A stretch of DNA of 64,000 nt from Urechis unicinctus (GCA_034190875.2 CM067356.1:54154102-54218101), one strand, 5' to 3'; counted from the first letter of the stretch, positions 38,326 through 56,229 are shown. Notes: a model not told the origin generated them from the sequence alone. A program made the numbers and translations.

Positions 38326-41344
<3,019 letters not shown>

Positions 41345-41345
<1 letters not shown>

Positions 41346-41640
41346 GCCAACATATCTTTATGCTTTTCTGCTTTTGATATGACTTTCAATAGTACGATAT
41401 GACAAAATTATATCGTGGGGGTAAAATTTACGGATTGATATTGTATTCAATGACACACCAGGGATTAACAGTATCCCCCAAAACCCATTGTGAGATCAGG
41501 TAAGTGGCCAGAATTGTCACTTGCCTGGCGACAGTATTCACTTGTCTAGTATTTATGCAAATACTTGTAATATTTTGGCACATTTCAAAGACCATACATA
41601 TCTGATTTGTAGTTTGCAAAAGTAATTGACATCATCGGTT
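41345..41640. repeat. Segment X, second copy, same orientation as 1-296
   Basis: Direct match to 1-296, although the adjoining arm is inverted relative to the left copy. GCATAGGGCCAAC lies at the switch point. Beyond 41,640 no further match to the left copy is seen. Confidence 0.78.
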
Positions 41641-42199
41641 ATATTGAGTAAAGCTCATAAGTTTATTTGTTTTTGTTTTTGTTATTTCAGAATTTCACTG
41701 AATAATCTATAATGGAAAGTCAAACTATGGTTGTTATTACTCAGCAAATTATTATCACTTGAAGATCAAGGTATGTTAAATGCAATTTCCTTATTTGTTA
41801 CAGAAATGACAGAGACTGTACACGTAGTGGCATAAACTTGTAATAACTGCAGTGAGCGACATGTGGCCTTCCCATGCAATGTGAATCATATGAAGCTAAG
41901 TATTATCAAGCCATATCGTTAGGTTAACTTTATGTCGCCAATTGGATGAATTCCGTGAACTTGCATCATTGGTTGCAATGGTTGAAGTACGTTGGATAAT
42001 ATGGCTTCAATATATTAATTCGGGCTATTTCGAATAAATGATCGACAGCGAGACAAGATAATAACAAGGGGCCCATGAATACATCGGGGAACTTGGCGAA
42101 CTATATCAAGAAGTTCAAAAAATTTCAGAATCGGGCCATAATTAACCAAGTTTTTACAGGATTTTAAATATTTGGCAACTACAATTCAACTATTTTTCA

Positions 42200-43330
42200 T
42201 AACCATCGCATGTATATTGATGATTTTATGAGGGATCAAATTTATTAAAGGAATTATGTTTTCCGCAGAAATGACACTCACTGTGCTTCAAACTTACTTT
42301 GTGAGAAAACTGTCGGTTATTTACATCAGACATTATTTGGTCATAAGTTCAGAATTAGATGGGCATCCTTTAACAGTAAACTAATTCACAATACGACCAT
42401 TCACGACGGATAAACGATGCGATAACTTCAGATTTCAGTCCCATTTTAACTTTGATTCGTTCGTGACGGGAAATGACGCCAGCGACTACCCCAAAAGAAT
42501 TATAATTCGGTTGACGCTCTCCATGATAACATTTGACCCACGTTTTATGAGGGTCGAACGCATATTTTCGATGTTATAGGCAATCGAAAAGTGAAATTTG
42601 TTTTTCAACTCAACATGCTTTGAAAACGACGAATATTTTAAAAGCATATGTCAATAATCAAAGTTTGGTAATAGTATCAGCTTTTGTAAAATGTTAATTT
42701 TGTTACGATCGGATGATACTTAGTGAATAAAATGTGAAATTAAAAAGTTTAGAAATTTTGGTTACCAGAAATTTTCAACCTGCTACAATTGTTTTAACAA
42801 TGCATTATTTACAACTAAGTATATTTAGAAAAAGTTTACAATAACATTACACTTTCAGAATATTTAACTTGTTTTAGAATGGATTTCTAAAGCATGGACA
42901 TATTGAACAGTGAAAACTTTGATGCTTTTGTAACCGGAAGTGACGTCATCGACATCCATGATATTTAAGATACGTCTTAGTATGTCGCGGAGAACGTGTG
43001 AACCAATTTTTATTACCATCGGACATGTATTGACGGTTCGAAATATTCATGAAACATTTGTTGACATTTGGACTGATACCACGATTTTTTGACCTTACGC
43101 GCTTGGAAAAACTATTGGTTCGATGGCCACATAAGTATGAGAAAAAGTTTGCGATTAGAAAGAGCTACACAATGATGTAAATTATGTAACCATCCGACCG
43201 TTATTAACGGAGATACTAGTTTCGAGATACTAGTTTTTCACTTATTCGATGACCTTCACCTCAGTTTTAAGTCAAGGTCAAAACAAAACCTCTCGGTTCT
43301 GCGCATTATTGACGCCTAACGATTAAAAAA
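42200..43330. repeat. Dispersed repeat with GACCTT/AAGGTCAA block
   Basis: Two related sub-blocks: CGGGAAATGACGCCAGCGACTA near 42,467 resembles CCGGAAGTGACGTCATCGAC near 42,935, and ACCATCG.ATGTATTGA occurs near 42,205 and 43,015. The end (43,240-43,310, GATGACCTTCACCT... AAGGTCAAAACAAAACCTC) recurs inverted at 62,490-62,570. Such GACCTTGACC blocks are common in molluscan intergenic repeats (general knowledge; not tested here). Confidence 0.55.
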
Positions 43331-45589
43331 ACATACAAACATACATAGCCACAAACGCGACTATCGCATTCGCCAAGTTAATCAGAATTAGTTATTCTTA
43401 GTCTTTAACTAAATGTGGAGATTGGTGGTCGGACGAGTCATCTAATCACGGATTTCAAAAAGTCTTAAATATAAAGGATATATTGAATGCCTTAAATAAG
43501 TACCTCACTATCATCCTGCCATCTGGACCCTCACTCTTCTCTGCAACAGTTTATCGCCCGATTATTTACCTATTTAGTTAATCTTATCGTCTATCCACGC
43601 AAAAGACACTCACCATTTCAGTTGTTAAGCCGGGGAATGAGTAATTTCTAGATATACGTAAGCATCGAGCCGTACAGGACTCCATTGTCGGTCTAAAAGG
43701 GCTTATTGCCTAGTTTGTTATCCATCACTCTCTGCCCACCGCTAAATAGCACTTAATACCGAATAGAAAGAACCTATCTAGCATTGGCAACGGTTAAAAA
43801 TGATAAACGACGAGTGGGAACTGAATGTTATCGGATAGCTGCTTTAGTATGCAATATGGGACGAAAACAAGGGTGAGTGACCGTGGGACTAACATTGCGA
43901 AATCAGGAAGCCATTGTTAAGTTGGCATATCTTGAAGTAAAGCCTGGAAAGTAAATACAAGTAATGCATCTGAATTTGAGTGGATCAGCATGGTGCCAAG
44001 GTGGCTGCTGTTTTACAGTAGTGGTGAATTGCGGATAGAATACTCATGGATAGAATACTCCTGCTACGAAAACTTACAGTAATGACAAAAGCTTTTTATC
44101 TTTGAAAAAAAAGAATCCGTCTATAAAATCTTACGATTTCATTGGAGGCTTTCAGGATTGAACAGTGCTGTAGTGGTTTTTAACGGAATGTCATTGACTT
44201 TGGCTGATCCCAGACAGACCTTTGAATACAAGGACTAAATCATTTGCTGATATCGTCGTTTCATTCAAACTTTGTTATCATTTGTGGGCAATACTCCCCC
44301 CGCTTATCAATTTATACACGGTATGGTGATGTGTGATGGCATAAACTATTGATATACCAGCAAGTAGACTGAAATGAGTGAGTGTAAGATAACCTAACAT
44401 GTATATTGCATTATATTAGCTACATTCCCGGACTTCAACAATGCTTAAGCACATGTATACAACTTGCCGTGGGATATATTTGTAAACCAAGCTCCAAAAG
44501 ATTAATTACTCCAAGCAATCTCCGGCATTATGCAGTTACATCTGAACGTGTTTGTTATCATTGTGCTTACTCTATAAATGAACAATGGAGAAAATACGCC
44601 CATACAATTTGAGAACCATTTGCGTCGTGTGTGCGTCATGTGAGTTAAGCTATGGAAGGGTCATAAGAAATGCTCCAAGTAACAGCCAGTGAGCATCACC
44701 GAAAAAACGTCATTGGGTTTGTTTCTATATAGACGCCTTGGGAAGACACGGAAAAGGATGTAATATGTTTGTCAGCGCACATTATAGGAAGATAGATCAA
44801 ATGGTTGTTCCGCGAGTTCAGCTCAGAACGATGTGACTGTTCAGCCGTGACATATCTGTATGATTGTTCTCATGAGTCTTGTTTCCCTAACGTATGTTGC
44901 CGTTATGGTATCAACTGGCCATTTCAACATCCCGGCTTTAAATAAATCGACTACACCCTATTCAAATCCATATCATGCATCAGCATTCTTCCTTACTACA
45001 GCCTTGTGGGAGATATGATAAGCACCTAGCTGCAGACATAGGCGCATCAACTGCGCTTTTATTCTATATTGGTGCGGCGTGATTCAGCTTGTCTATATTG
45101 GAAGTCAGTGGTTTTGTTGCGTCGAATCATCTCCGTTGCCTTTTGCACTTCTGGAGTATATTGTCTGCTGTGCATCGGGTTTTGCCATCCAGGTTGTCAT
45201 TGCAAAAGAGCCAGCGGAGAAATGCATGTTTTCCCTAATGTTCTCTCAGAGGACAACAATATGACTGTGCGTTACAAATCTTTGATACATTTGCAAAGAG
45301 CACACAAATCATTCATTCAGGCTAAGTGGTGCCTGATAAGCACTACCGAATATGCTTGATATCTGGTTGTTCTAATCAGCTACATGCATTCTACCTTCAG
45401 GGCATGGCATTTTAACGAGTGATTATTGAACTGCAATGTTCAGTTTATGTTTCGCAATGTGGTATTAATGTTACCCTCTTGGTCGGGTTCTTTAATTTCA
45501 TTACATACATTGTCTTATACTACTATAAGTCTTGCGTAGCCTGATTTACTGTCAAAATAACCCTGGAAATAAATGATTGATGTCCATAG

Positions 45590-45770
45590 ACGCGACGCTC
45601 TGTCTGTATCATCAGGACCCATCCCTTACCTAAGTAATAAATCACTTCTTGTCCACGTTAAAAAATCCGAAACATCTGGCGTGGCTTTACTGCATTGGAA
45701 GAGCATACGTCCAGGCGGCGACATGGGAAGCTTGTGTCGGTAATGAGTCCAGCAAATGGCTGGGAAACAT
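45590..45770. repeat. Old direct repeat of 47,660-47,850
   Basis: Shares GCTCTGTCTG.ATC.TC.G, AATAAATCACT and CACCTGACGTGG-like / CATCTGGCGTGGCTTTA in the same order, offset about 2.07 kb. Strongly diverged. Confidence 0.55.
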
Positions 45771-47659
45771 CAGTGCATTTGAGAGGATACCATACTAACT
45801 CCACAATTTCATAAATGAACATGTAACACGCTTATTGCTACCTTTGCGCGAGTAATAAAGTGTTTTGGTTCTAGTTATAGTGTTTTAATTTTTCAAATGA
45901 AAGAAGCCGGAGCTAAAGAGTATACTTCAAGGAAGGCGTAAATCAAATGGTCGATAAATTTCACTTGTAGATAACTTGCGTTAAAATAACCAGAACATCT
46001 GAACTTATAAACGATTACTTCGCAACTAGCTTTCAAGTATTGCAATTAAGTATTGCTCATGAGCTATGGACCCATGCGTAAATGACAAGTACTTATAGCT
46101 TATAGTGTAACCAGAAACCATCGTCGTGGGAATTGCGGGTTGAACATTCCACATTACATCAATGGAAATCTCATGGTTATAACATTCTACACACACCCGA
46201 ATACCTCATAGATTTATTTACACCATTATAGATGCAATGAACTGTGTACCCAACAATCACGTGCTCGTGTTTTGCACCTACCTCATTTGTGTCAACTAGA
46301 GTCCCATATGCAACCTCTGGTGCTAATGATAAAGTAACGGCTGTGTTTAATTCTTAAAATGCAACAACACAGAAGAGAGCTATACTTATCAATGAGACCG
46401 AGAATGTGGTCCGATAAAAGTGTTTGAGTGTTTCGATTGCATAGACACGGCATACATTAAATAACATTAACCATGGCTTGTCACTCCCTTTCATGTCACC
46501 CAATTATAGCCTTCTAGTATATATAATAGGGTGTGTATGTAATGTTCGGATGATCTTATATTTCATTGATAAAACATCACCTTTATTCCCTATCGATAAA
46601 GTGGCGTTACCATTAACCTGGGTGATATAAGATTGTGCAGACTATGGGTAATAATTGCGGCTTCAGCGGATTGATACCGGGAATGAAATAACTAGCATCA
46701 CGAAGGACGATGTAAGGGTAGAGATAACTTGCAATGATTTAACCTTTAACTTAAAAAAGATCGCATAGAAACACGTTTTCAAGCGTTGAAACTATGTAGC
46801 GCTCATTGTGTTTGCACTCGTACGAAAATGAACAGTAATTAAATAATATATTAAAACCAGAAACGATCGTACTGGGTATGGCATGACACCTACAGAAACC
46901 ACGTTTTAATGGCATGATGCACATACCCGAACAGGGAGAGCAATCTGCTGTTTTTCTATGCTAGGTGACAATGGTGCTGTTCACAGGTTCAAATTTCCGT
47001 GATATGATTAATTATCAGCTCTATCAGATAATAGCCGTAAGAAGGACAGGACTCATACATCAAACGGTGACCGTCCATGGAATATCGACCATGGTCAAAT
47101 GGTCTGCCTAATGTGCTGTTTGTCCACTCGAATTGATCTAAAGCTGCTGGCACGAAGACAGTTGGATCCTGCCAGGGAGATGCAAGAACGGTACGTCACT
47201 TTTCAATAGGTTGAAATAAAAGTCATTGGTGCCATGGTTCATTACCTATGCCACCTGGAGTGTATGTTTGTCTCAAGGAGCATATAGCTGATGTATCATA
47301 TGAGTTGACCATAAGGTGATAGCATGAAAACATTCCGATATTTGTAGGATGTTTTACGAACTGTCAGCTGACTATCAGTTGTAACAAAACCATTGGTCTT
47401 GTTATGTCCTCGCAAGTGTAATTCTTAACTTATCGTTTGGCTGTCGGGTATCTTATCTGATGGCTCAGTTGGGTTGGATGCAACTTATAGCTGCATGGCC
47501 GATTGAGGGGATCACCAAACTTTTTAAATAGACATCTAGTTGTTTTGTAACGCACACTACATAAATATGTCATGTCTTACATGCGACATTAAACATCATA
47601 TCTAGCACTTTTCAATTACTGTGAGTAAAACTCAGGATTGGAGTGTTTTATGTGCTCAC

Positions 47660-47850
47660 ACGCGTTGCTCTGTCTGCATCGTCGGTAAACAACCATTACT
47701 AATTCCGTTAACCAAGATAATAAATCACTGTATGTTGTGCCCACGTCATTCTGAAACACCTGACGTGGTTTTATTGATATTATTATTGTTCGGCAGAGTT
47801 ATAGTTAGATATGTGTTGGCAATAATTGCAGCCGATAAATGGGAAGAACC
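47660..47850. repeat. Old direct repeat of 45,590-45,770
   Basis: Partner of the previous repeat. A 112-codon frame overlaps it (47,621-47,959), but the partner copy has no equivalent frame, so coding is unlikely. Confidence 0.5.
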
Positions 47851-50800
47851 AAGGAAATCATTTTCAAAGCTCGATGTAGTCAAAAAGGCGGGCTCGGGTT
47901 GTTCTACAGTATACAGCTACAAGTGCGGGCAATATTGTCATTTCTGTGAACAGATCTAATTCGTCCTCCCGGTGACCTTCTGATAAACGCAAGAGGGCAA
48001 CTGCACCCCCTGATATAATGTTTAATGGAGGCGCCATGCGATGATATGCTGTATAGTCCCCGCTGTGAAGTACATGTCATGATAAATGCCTCGATTCCAA
48101 GGATGCTAGTCGGTGCGATTGGTAAGACAAAACATTAATAGGACTTTTTGAGTTGGTATGTATCTTACATTCGTTTACCAGCTGATTTATCCATGATTGA
48201 TGACAAGATTACTTAACTTATTTGGCGGACAATGAACCACCTGGATAAGGTAGCCGTAGACGGTACAAATATATTTACAGCCCTTTTGCCAATAAACCCT
48301 ACCGACAACGCACAATTGTGATACTTAAATATAAACAAAGCTGTACTCGGATATTCAAAGCACCCACATTATATGTGTGCTCAACTCCACACTATTTGTT
48401 CAGTGTTGCAATAATTGACTTATTTGTTCGCACTAGCATTTCTATCATGTATCGTCAACCAACTGTTTGATGATTAATAATTGATTTAAGTATGTAACAT
48501 AAATTAATGAATATTTTTTTCCGTGTCTTATTATGTACAATAACATACATGAAGCCCAGCATTGTCCAAAAGTGTCAGATGTCTTTTCATATATAGAAAA
48601 CAGCAAAAGAGCAAAAGTTCCTACTGAAGTTTTTGTTGATGTGTTTATCCCCATCGATAAGCCCCAGTGCCTTTTGATTGCCAGTCGTACAATTCAATTT
48701 AAACTGAAACAAAGTTCCATGAATTTAGTTACGTGCATAACGACGGTGGGTCGGTATTGATAGAGTACGGAGTTATCCATCACTCATCCATCACAAATAT
48801 GCAGTTTTTGTCACTGAAATTCAAGCATAATATAGTCATTGAAACTAAAAACCGGCGCAACATGATCACAATTTTACTGTTTTTGCAATAATTTGCAATG
48901 TTGAATCATAAACGTATCGATAATGAAGAATATCAAACAACAATAACCTCGTGCAGCTGAATGCAGCAAATAACCAGACCCACACAATTTCTGGCATAAT
49001 TTTATTCCGTTTGATGATAAGACATCGTAAAACTGCCAGAGATTGAAAATTACAATAGGCGCATGCTTAATCAGCAGGCTAGATCCAATTAATCGGATTG
49101 TTAATGATAGCTTTGTCCAGGGCAAACCCGGCCAAGTTATTTGGTGATGGTACATTTCATGTATTATTTACCTGTGTTCATGCAAAATGTCATATCATAG
49201 ATAGTTAATCGTTCTTAGCTGGGAATCTACGTATATACCGGGGACGACGGCCTCCGCCGATATAATTTGTTTTATTACGTAAAAGTCCAATAATTAAAAA
49301 AATCATAACAGTGAAATGTAATTGTAAGGCTCGGCTTCATTCAGATAGCGGTACATTATAGAAAGGATGTTCATTCATTTGAAATGCAAATATATTTCGA
49401 TACGAAGTCATTCCGTACAAGTTCTACATACACCAAAATCGCAGTTATCAGTAGATCATGTCAGTCAGATCATGAAGCTATATAGGTAGGGGTAATGTCT
49501 TAATGCATTACTTAATGTTGTACCATCAGAAAATGTAAAACCTGCCATTATATCTGGGTGTCTGTGATAGAGATTGTGTCAAATCAGACCACGTCATTAC
49601 TACTATCAAACGATGACAAGGACTTGCCCAATGAGCCGAAGAATAACTTGGCCACATACTCATTTTTATTAAGTAGTGTAGCAGACAAAACTTGATATCA
49701 GGCAGCTGCACGTTAGTTTGTACGATAATATGTGTTCCATATCACGCTACCCACCGTTATATTCAATCTTTGCTGTAGTTGCGCATTGTGCGTAAAGCAA
49801 TGAAACTACTATCGTTTGTGTCGGACGTTTGTACACAACTTATCAGCAATATAACCCAATGCAAAACGACAGAGGTATTGATTGTATTGATATATATAGT
49901 GCATATATATCCGAGTGAATTATTTATTCAATGCAAATTACAATACATTAGGTACCATACAAAGCGTTTCCTTGAATGAGGTGAAGTACCATTTAATGTG
50001 CGATCACGAAGATATATTGAAAAGGCCAAGGCGACTTAATCAAAATGCGAGAAACTATCATTTACCAGTGGAACAATAAAATGCAGTTGGATAATTTGAC
50101 AACTTCGTCACTACACAAAAGCCCAAAATGATGCCGAATCTTTTCATGTCATCATCCATCATTTCACATTTCACATTGTACCGCCTTATCTCAGAAATAT
50201 CACCACTGTGTCGGATATGTCGCATCTCTATTCACATTAAATTTCTTCCTAGCTCACTGACCTTACGCTAAAGAGAGTTAATTGGTTAGATGCATGCCTT
50301 GCAGTTGAAACAAAGCGAAATCACCCACCCCGTTTGTCATGTTTATAGCATCGCAGATGCAATATATATTCCCGTTCACCATACTCTAACGTTTGAGATG
50401 TCACTGTTACGGTTGTCAGGCAATATAATTCAATATACAATGATTCGTATAATAAGAGAGGCATGCGCTATTATATCAATGAGTGGTGGGTATTTTGCAC
50501 AAAGCTGCATGTCAACGCGGCATTGTAACGGGTAGGCGAGCTGTGATAGCCAATTGACTGTAATAATCCCAAGGTCTTGATAATAAAAAAAAAAGGAAGA
50601 CCCCATTGTGATCGATTCTAAAGCATGCGTTGTGATATCTATGCTGATGTGCCAACTGCCGAGTGAGAAACGTTTGCTGTTCGGCTACAGAGCACTTCTA
50701 CATCACTGGGTGGTGTTGGATTTGCATACAGCATACACGTGACACCCGCATTGTGCTGGTTTAATGGACCGTGCTACCTGAATCGATGGAAGTATTCAGA

Positions 50801-52689
50801 TATGATCTTGCTCAAAACAAACAACGTCGCTATTCTAGTTGATAAAAAACTGTGCATATTGATAACAACGTGGATGAGGCATGGTTATTTAGAAGCCGGT
50901 GCGTCAGCTATGTCGCTTGCCTATTTTGTATTAATTTCCCAGTTTAAATAAAAATACATTGTGATAAATATAGTTGCGAAGGAACTTAATGAGTTACTCT
51001 AATAATAGGTATATCTCTTCAATGCAAGTTAGAACCACCAAGTCTTAACAACAACAAAGATAGTTTGTTTTGCATTTTATTGATATGTGCAGAGCATTCG
51101 ATAATTTATCATTATTTCAAAACTGCTATTGTTGTTTGCTGTCCAGGAACTACCTGAATCTTTAGTCACGTGGAGTATGCGCTGTATCTGAGAGCTATAT
51201 TAGCACAATGAATGTCACATCACCAGGAATTAAGCACAATAATTATATTAGGTAATACAGGGAATACTTTCCATTCGCAGATTCTGCATTCTTTGGTCAC
51301 GACATGGCACAAACCGAACCATCAATGCGTGCTGTTCAAATGTCCGCTTCACTGAAGGGTTCATTTACCACACCAATCCTAGTAAGCAAATGCGATGATG
51401 TTAAAGTAACCCTCCAGCCTGTCAGCTGTTATGATAGGGTAGTAGGATGGAGGTGAGCTTTGTGTGAGGTCATATCGAGGTCATATTGATTCGTTACATC
51501 AATTCCATGCTATTGTACGTTTACTTTTCCGAAATAAGACAATGGAACAGTAAGGCCCCATGCTACAGGTTTATAGTCACGTATCATTCGTGTGTAATAT
51601 GTGCCCACGATTCAATTGCAACAGAACAGTGGTACTTATCATCGCCATTACCCGTCTGACGTTACTGTTGTTTGATAATAGCGAAGGTGTAATAAACGCA
51701 CATATATAACGTTATGCATTCACAAAATTTCAGCGAAATTATACTGCTACAATGATGACAATTATACGTTTGGTGTCGTCTATTTATAATGAACGTAGTA
51801 AAGGGTTATCATGTTATTCAGATTAACATTATGATACGATAGATAAGGCATAGCCGCCAAAAGCTAGCATCGAACAATATCCCCACACAATTCGAACAAT
51901 GGGTTCTATTGTGAGCTAACATATCCCTGATGTCTGCTTGGGTCCATCATGCTTCACAAACCACCGAGTCTTTGTAGTACATTATTTTATGACTGATATT
52001 CCAATGAAAGAAAGCAGTCTTGCGCGGTTGATTGTTCTATGCCCGACTCAACACACTTGGAATCATTTAAATATAAACTGATATAAGCCTGCTTGGTGTT
52101 TCTGTTTATGAATTGTGAGGACATTTGAGAACAAGACTCGATTGTTTGAACTTAAAGAGAAATTTAAAGCATATAGTCACGCCAGATATTAATGGGCAAA
52201 ATCTGAAAATATTTGCCTTATAGGAGTTCGTGTTGGGTAATTACTGAGTCAACGTTGCTCTTCAGTTGCAACATTGGTAAAACTAACTACGAATACGCAT
52301 TTGCTATGAGTAATTGCGAAGCCAATGGTGCTAGTGCTATAATGGCCTTATAAATGCAGTCTACTTATTTCTCGTCCGCCATAGGCCATACCACCAAATC
52401 GACACAAAGGCTGGCTGCGATCTGTCAGATTCTTTTACCTATTGTACTCGTTTTGTCACTGCTATGGCGGATCACGTGCTGTCAACTTATGTGGAGGAAG
52501 CCCGTATTGATGATGCATCGATGGAGAGTCAACTGTGTGGAGATTGCAATGCTATCTGTCAAATAAACAGTTTTTAGTCAGTGCAGCGATTGATATTCTC
52601 CCGGGCGAACATTCGGAGAAGAAAATATACCACATCAACCACGTCAAGCATCCATCGGAATTTCCATTCTATCAGATAACAGAAACAAC

Positions 52690-53760
52690 TTGGTAAGTTG
52701 TATTTTACGGATAGAATGATGCATTTTCTTATACGACTATTCCGTGATAGCGCAATAATCTTTGAACGGGCCTCGTCCTAAGTCCTTATTTAAGCAAGGA
52801 ATACGAACTTTCAATAGATATGCTGGCACTATTTGCTATCCGTAAGATGGCCTTTCCAGCATTGGCTCAGTTTAATTTGTGAGCAAATTATATTCGACCA
52901 TGGGGAAGGAAACGCATTTTCCCTGCGATAAGAACACAAATGCATGGACACAGCTTAATCATAATAGTAATTAAGTGCCTAATATACACAGTCGGCAAAA
53001 CTAAGCACAAACAAATGCGAAAACTGTCCATATAACAATTGAGGAGGAATGAGGACTGCAGGTTTGAGGTGGACGAGTTTATCACTCCAAAGTATTCTTA
53101 CATTATAAATGATAATTGTTATGCTTTCATTCGTAATTTCATGCACTTTGTCAAGATTTAATGTTTAATCTTTTGTATGCGTGCAGGTGTTTCATTGATT
53201 GCACGATGTAGATACAGGAGGTGTCCACTGTACCACAAATTTAATTCTATCCATGACTTCCAGCAGATATTCTGCAAAATATTTACCATCCGATACAAGA
53301 GTCTATGTTTATGATACTTCACGTTGCACGTTAAACATTGAAGCTTCGCCTCACTGATCAATATTGGCCAATGCTGTCAAAAGCCCGAGCCGTCACCAAA
53401 GACAAGAGCTTGTACTAAAGCTTGCCATTGTAGTTGCATATTTTGCATCATTCGTGTGATGTATTTCGAAACACCTTGTTCTGCATTACAATCGTGTACA
53501 CCACAATATGTTGTAACCTTGCTGTGGTTTTACAAATTAAATGTTTATTCCGAAAAAGACATTAGTTAGATAGCAGTCGCGACACCTAAGCTTGCACTTT
53601 GCTGTCTACGTGCATCATGAACAGAATTTATGGGGGCACCGGAGTAACTACTGTCTATGGATATCGCACTAGGATTAAGCCATAGAGCCACGAATTACAG
53701 TATTATCAAAATTACAGTGATAAGTAGCGACACGACCCTTATTCTTGTTTTTCTTAAGGA
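52690..53760. repeat. Tandem duplication, first copy
   Basis: Direct copy at 54,340-54,860 with internal deletion. Shared anchors in order: CGTGATAGCGCAATAATCTTTGAACG, TTTAGGCAAG/TTTAAGCAAG, ATGGACACAGCTT, ATGTTTATTCCGAA, ACTACTGTCT.TGGA. No gene. Confidence 0.75.
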
Positions 53761-54339
53761 TACAATCAATCTTTCATAAAACTAGCACGGAAGGGGAATT
53801 GCTTGTGTGTAAATACACAATGACAATGATTGTTATCCATGACTGTCTCAACGATGAGCTATGGGCCAGCCATTAGATTGCAGATTATATCTTTTTTATG
53901 TCCTGAAAATGACCAGAGAGCAATCACAATGCACTAAACCGGATGTTTATGCTGGGTCAGTGTTTCGTTGCGAAGCTCCAAAATGATTAAGTTAGACAAT
54001 AAAATTTCGGATGATGCTATCAGTCGATATCCGTAATAGGCTATCTAGGAGGAATACAAGGACAGAGCCCCGTAGAACCATTGTTATAACAATCAATCAA
54101 TTCATATTCAATGGTCCAATATAAAATACAATGCTATTGGTGTGGCATTTAAGGTGGAATCGATATCGGTGGCACGTTCTCCAATAGATTTATATCAGAC
54201 AAAATCGCAGCGTAGTTATAAGATGATGGCATATGCTATCTGCAATTTAACTCAATTGATATTTCCCTGGCAAACATCCGGTTATGAAAGTACTGCATAT
54301 CAACCGCAAAAACCGGAACTCACATTGGAATTTCTATTT

Positions 54340-54860
54340 GGTAGGGAAATCAATAACGCATTTTCTATTTTTAACAATTCCGTGTTAGCGTATTAATCTT
54401 TGAACGTATACCCTCTCATCAAAAAGCCACTATTTAGGCAAGTCAATACGAACTTACAATACGTTTGCTAGCACTGATTGCTATCGTAAGATATAGTTTT
54501 CAGTATAGGCTGAACTTAATTTGTACAAGTTGAATCAAAGAGAGCAGCATCTGATATCACAAGGCAGGTAGTGCATATAATCTGCGCTAAGAATACAAAT
54601 TATGGACACAGCTTCATAATAATATCAATAAGGAGCCTTATTAAATACAAATGTGTACTACACAATATGGTGTAGCCCGTGATGTGATTTTACATTTGGA
54701 ATGTTTATTCCGAATATCACATAACGTAGACGGAAGTCCTTACACTACATCCAGCATTATTATCATCTTTGTACGTGCGGCTTTATATGTGCGGCTGCCT
54801 GGATGACTACTGTCTGTGGAAAACGCACTATTATAAGCCGTATTGCGATCTTGTTTCTTA
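54340..54860. repeat. Tandem duplication, second, shortened copy
   Basis: Offset about 1.1-1.65 kb from the first copy because of internal deletions. It abuts block D of the right copy at about 54,860. Confidence 0.72.
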
Positions 54861-55390
54861 TCCTAATTTCCTGAGAACCTGTGACTACCTGGTTGCAGAT
54901 GACTAATGATTATAAGAGAGGGGCGGGGCAGCAGACAGGTGCTAGAATGAAAAGCTACACTACTCTGAATTAAGGTTAGACCACCTGGTTGTTTCCATGG
55001 CAATTCGAATAACAGATGGTGATTGTTTTTCACGACAAAACGTTTTAAACAGTAGAATTGTGAACAATGCAAACATCTGTGTAGTTGTCTTGTAATTCAT
55101 ATTCAACGATGCACTGATTGGCTTATCGTAATCCTTAAGGCTATCATCATTAGTACACAAATGAGTTTGACTATTATGAATGCTTCACGGGACTGTCTTA
55201 CGGAAATGAGAGGCAGGAAATTACCATGAAGGTGAGACAATAACCGGTAGGTGTCGCTATAACATTGTGTGATCCCAATACTAATAAGGATACCAATGAA
55301 ATGAGTATGAAGGAAAACTAGTTTTTGAATATTATATCCGAAATGAAGATTTGATAAATGTTCAAATTATATATTATAATCCGTTTGCAG
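54860..55390. repeat. Inverted-repeat arm D, right copy
   Basis: Reverse-complement partner of 23,471-24,045. No gene. Confidence 0.85.
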
Positions 55391-55735
55391 CGACTTGGTT
55401 TCAATTTGGTATCCGCGGGTGATTATGAAAATAAATTCAGACCACGAATAAGCATGCATACGTTTGATCACATTGTATGATTACGCCAGAAGCACATCGG
55501 ATGATTGTGAATTCAGTGAAAACACACGAAACCGCTAAATATTGTGTGAATCTATGCGTGGGCTTGGTCGCAACAGAATATGGACAATTAGTTGGACCAT
55601 TGTTATGCAGCAATGCATGCCATTCGGACCTCTAAACACGAGTCATTGTCTAATTCACCTGCCAGTGAGGATGGGCCACTGCCCCGTCAAAAATCTAACG
55701 ACACGGGGATGTATAGTTTCACAGCTTGGAACACA
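55391..55735. other. Right-arm-only 350 bp between D and Gypsy fragment
   Basis: Mostly without left-arm match; similarity resumes at ATATCATTTA.TTAC.AAGGGAAA. Relative to the left copy, about 250 bp holding the protease active site is deleted just after this point. Nothing else recognised. Confidence 0.5.
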
Positions 55736-56229
55736 ACAATATCATTTATTTACAAAGGGAAACAGTAACTTGACTTGACCTGAAGCATAGATGACCTCAT
55801 ACCTGTCAAGCAGCTAACGGGAAGGGCATCAACATCCTCGGGGCAGTCACTGTGCGGATTGTCAGGCACAGGCCAGCCTGGCCAAGTAATGGAGCACCAC
55901 AACACTATGCGACTGCCACAAGCGCCAACTGCCATCGCCAATGCCGACTAAGCTACCATTCCCGGCTGTGTCTGCAAAAAGAGAGGACAGATGCAAGCAT
56001 TCCTCTTCGACCATTACAAGGACAGCACATTCAACACATGTGAGCACCAACCCAAACCCATGATGACAGGGTCCCCTATCAGACTCATGATTAGCCCCGA
56101 TGCTGTATTTGTGGCCTACCACACACCGATACCGGTGCAACTCCATTGGCAGGATAAAGTCAAATCAGGACGATACCAAGACGCACGACTGGATGTGATC
56201 GAACCCGTCCACCTGAACTATTCACAGCC
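55736..56229 (+). pseudogene. Gypsy retrotransposon fragment, right copy
   Basis: Plus-strand partner of the left Gypsy fragment, shortened at both ends. It keeps the region after the protease and the lead-in to reverse transcriptase (SPIRLMISPDA, HTPIPVQLHWQDKVKSG, DVIEPV, about 56,065-56,205). The reverse transcriptase and integrase present in the left copy are absent: the sequence passes straight to the flank that in the left arm borders transposon 1. Frames are interrupted; non-functional. Confidence 0.8.

Larger units (their letters stand above)
41641..52600. other. Large region without recognisable genes
   Basis: About 11 kb in which I could identify no gene, transposon end or strongly repeated unit other than the features listed separately. 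Open frames are below about 115 codons and occur at the density expected by chance in such A+T-rich DNA. It contains old, weak internal repeats. Confidence 0.6.

Noticed and set aside
47621..47959. 112-codon frame with cysteine-rich end
   Set aside because: Overlaps an old direct repeat whose other copy (45,590-45,770) has no such frame, and nothing in it is recognisable.
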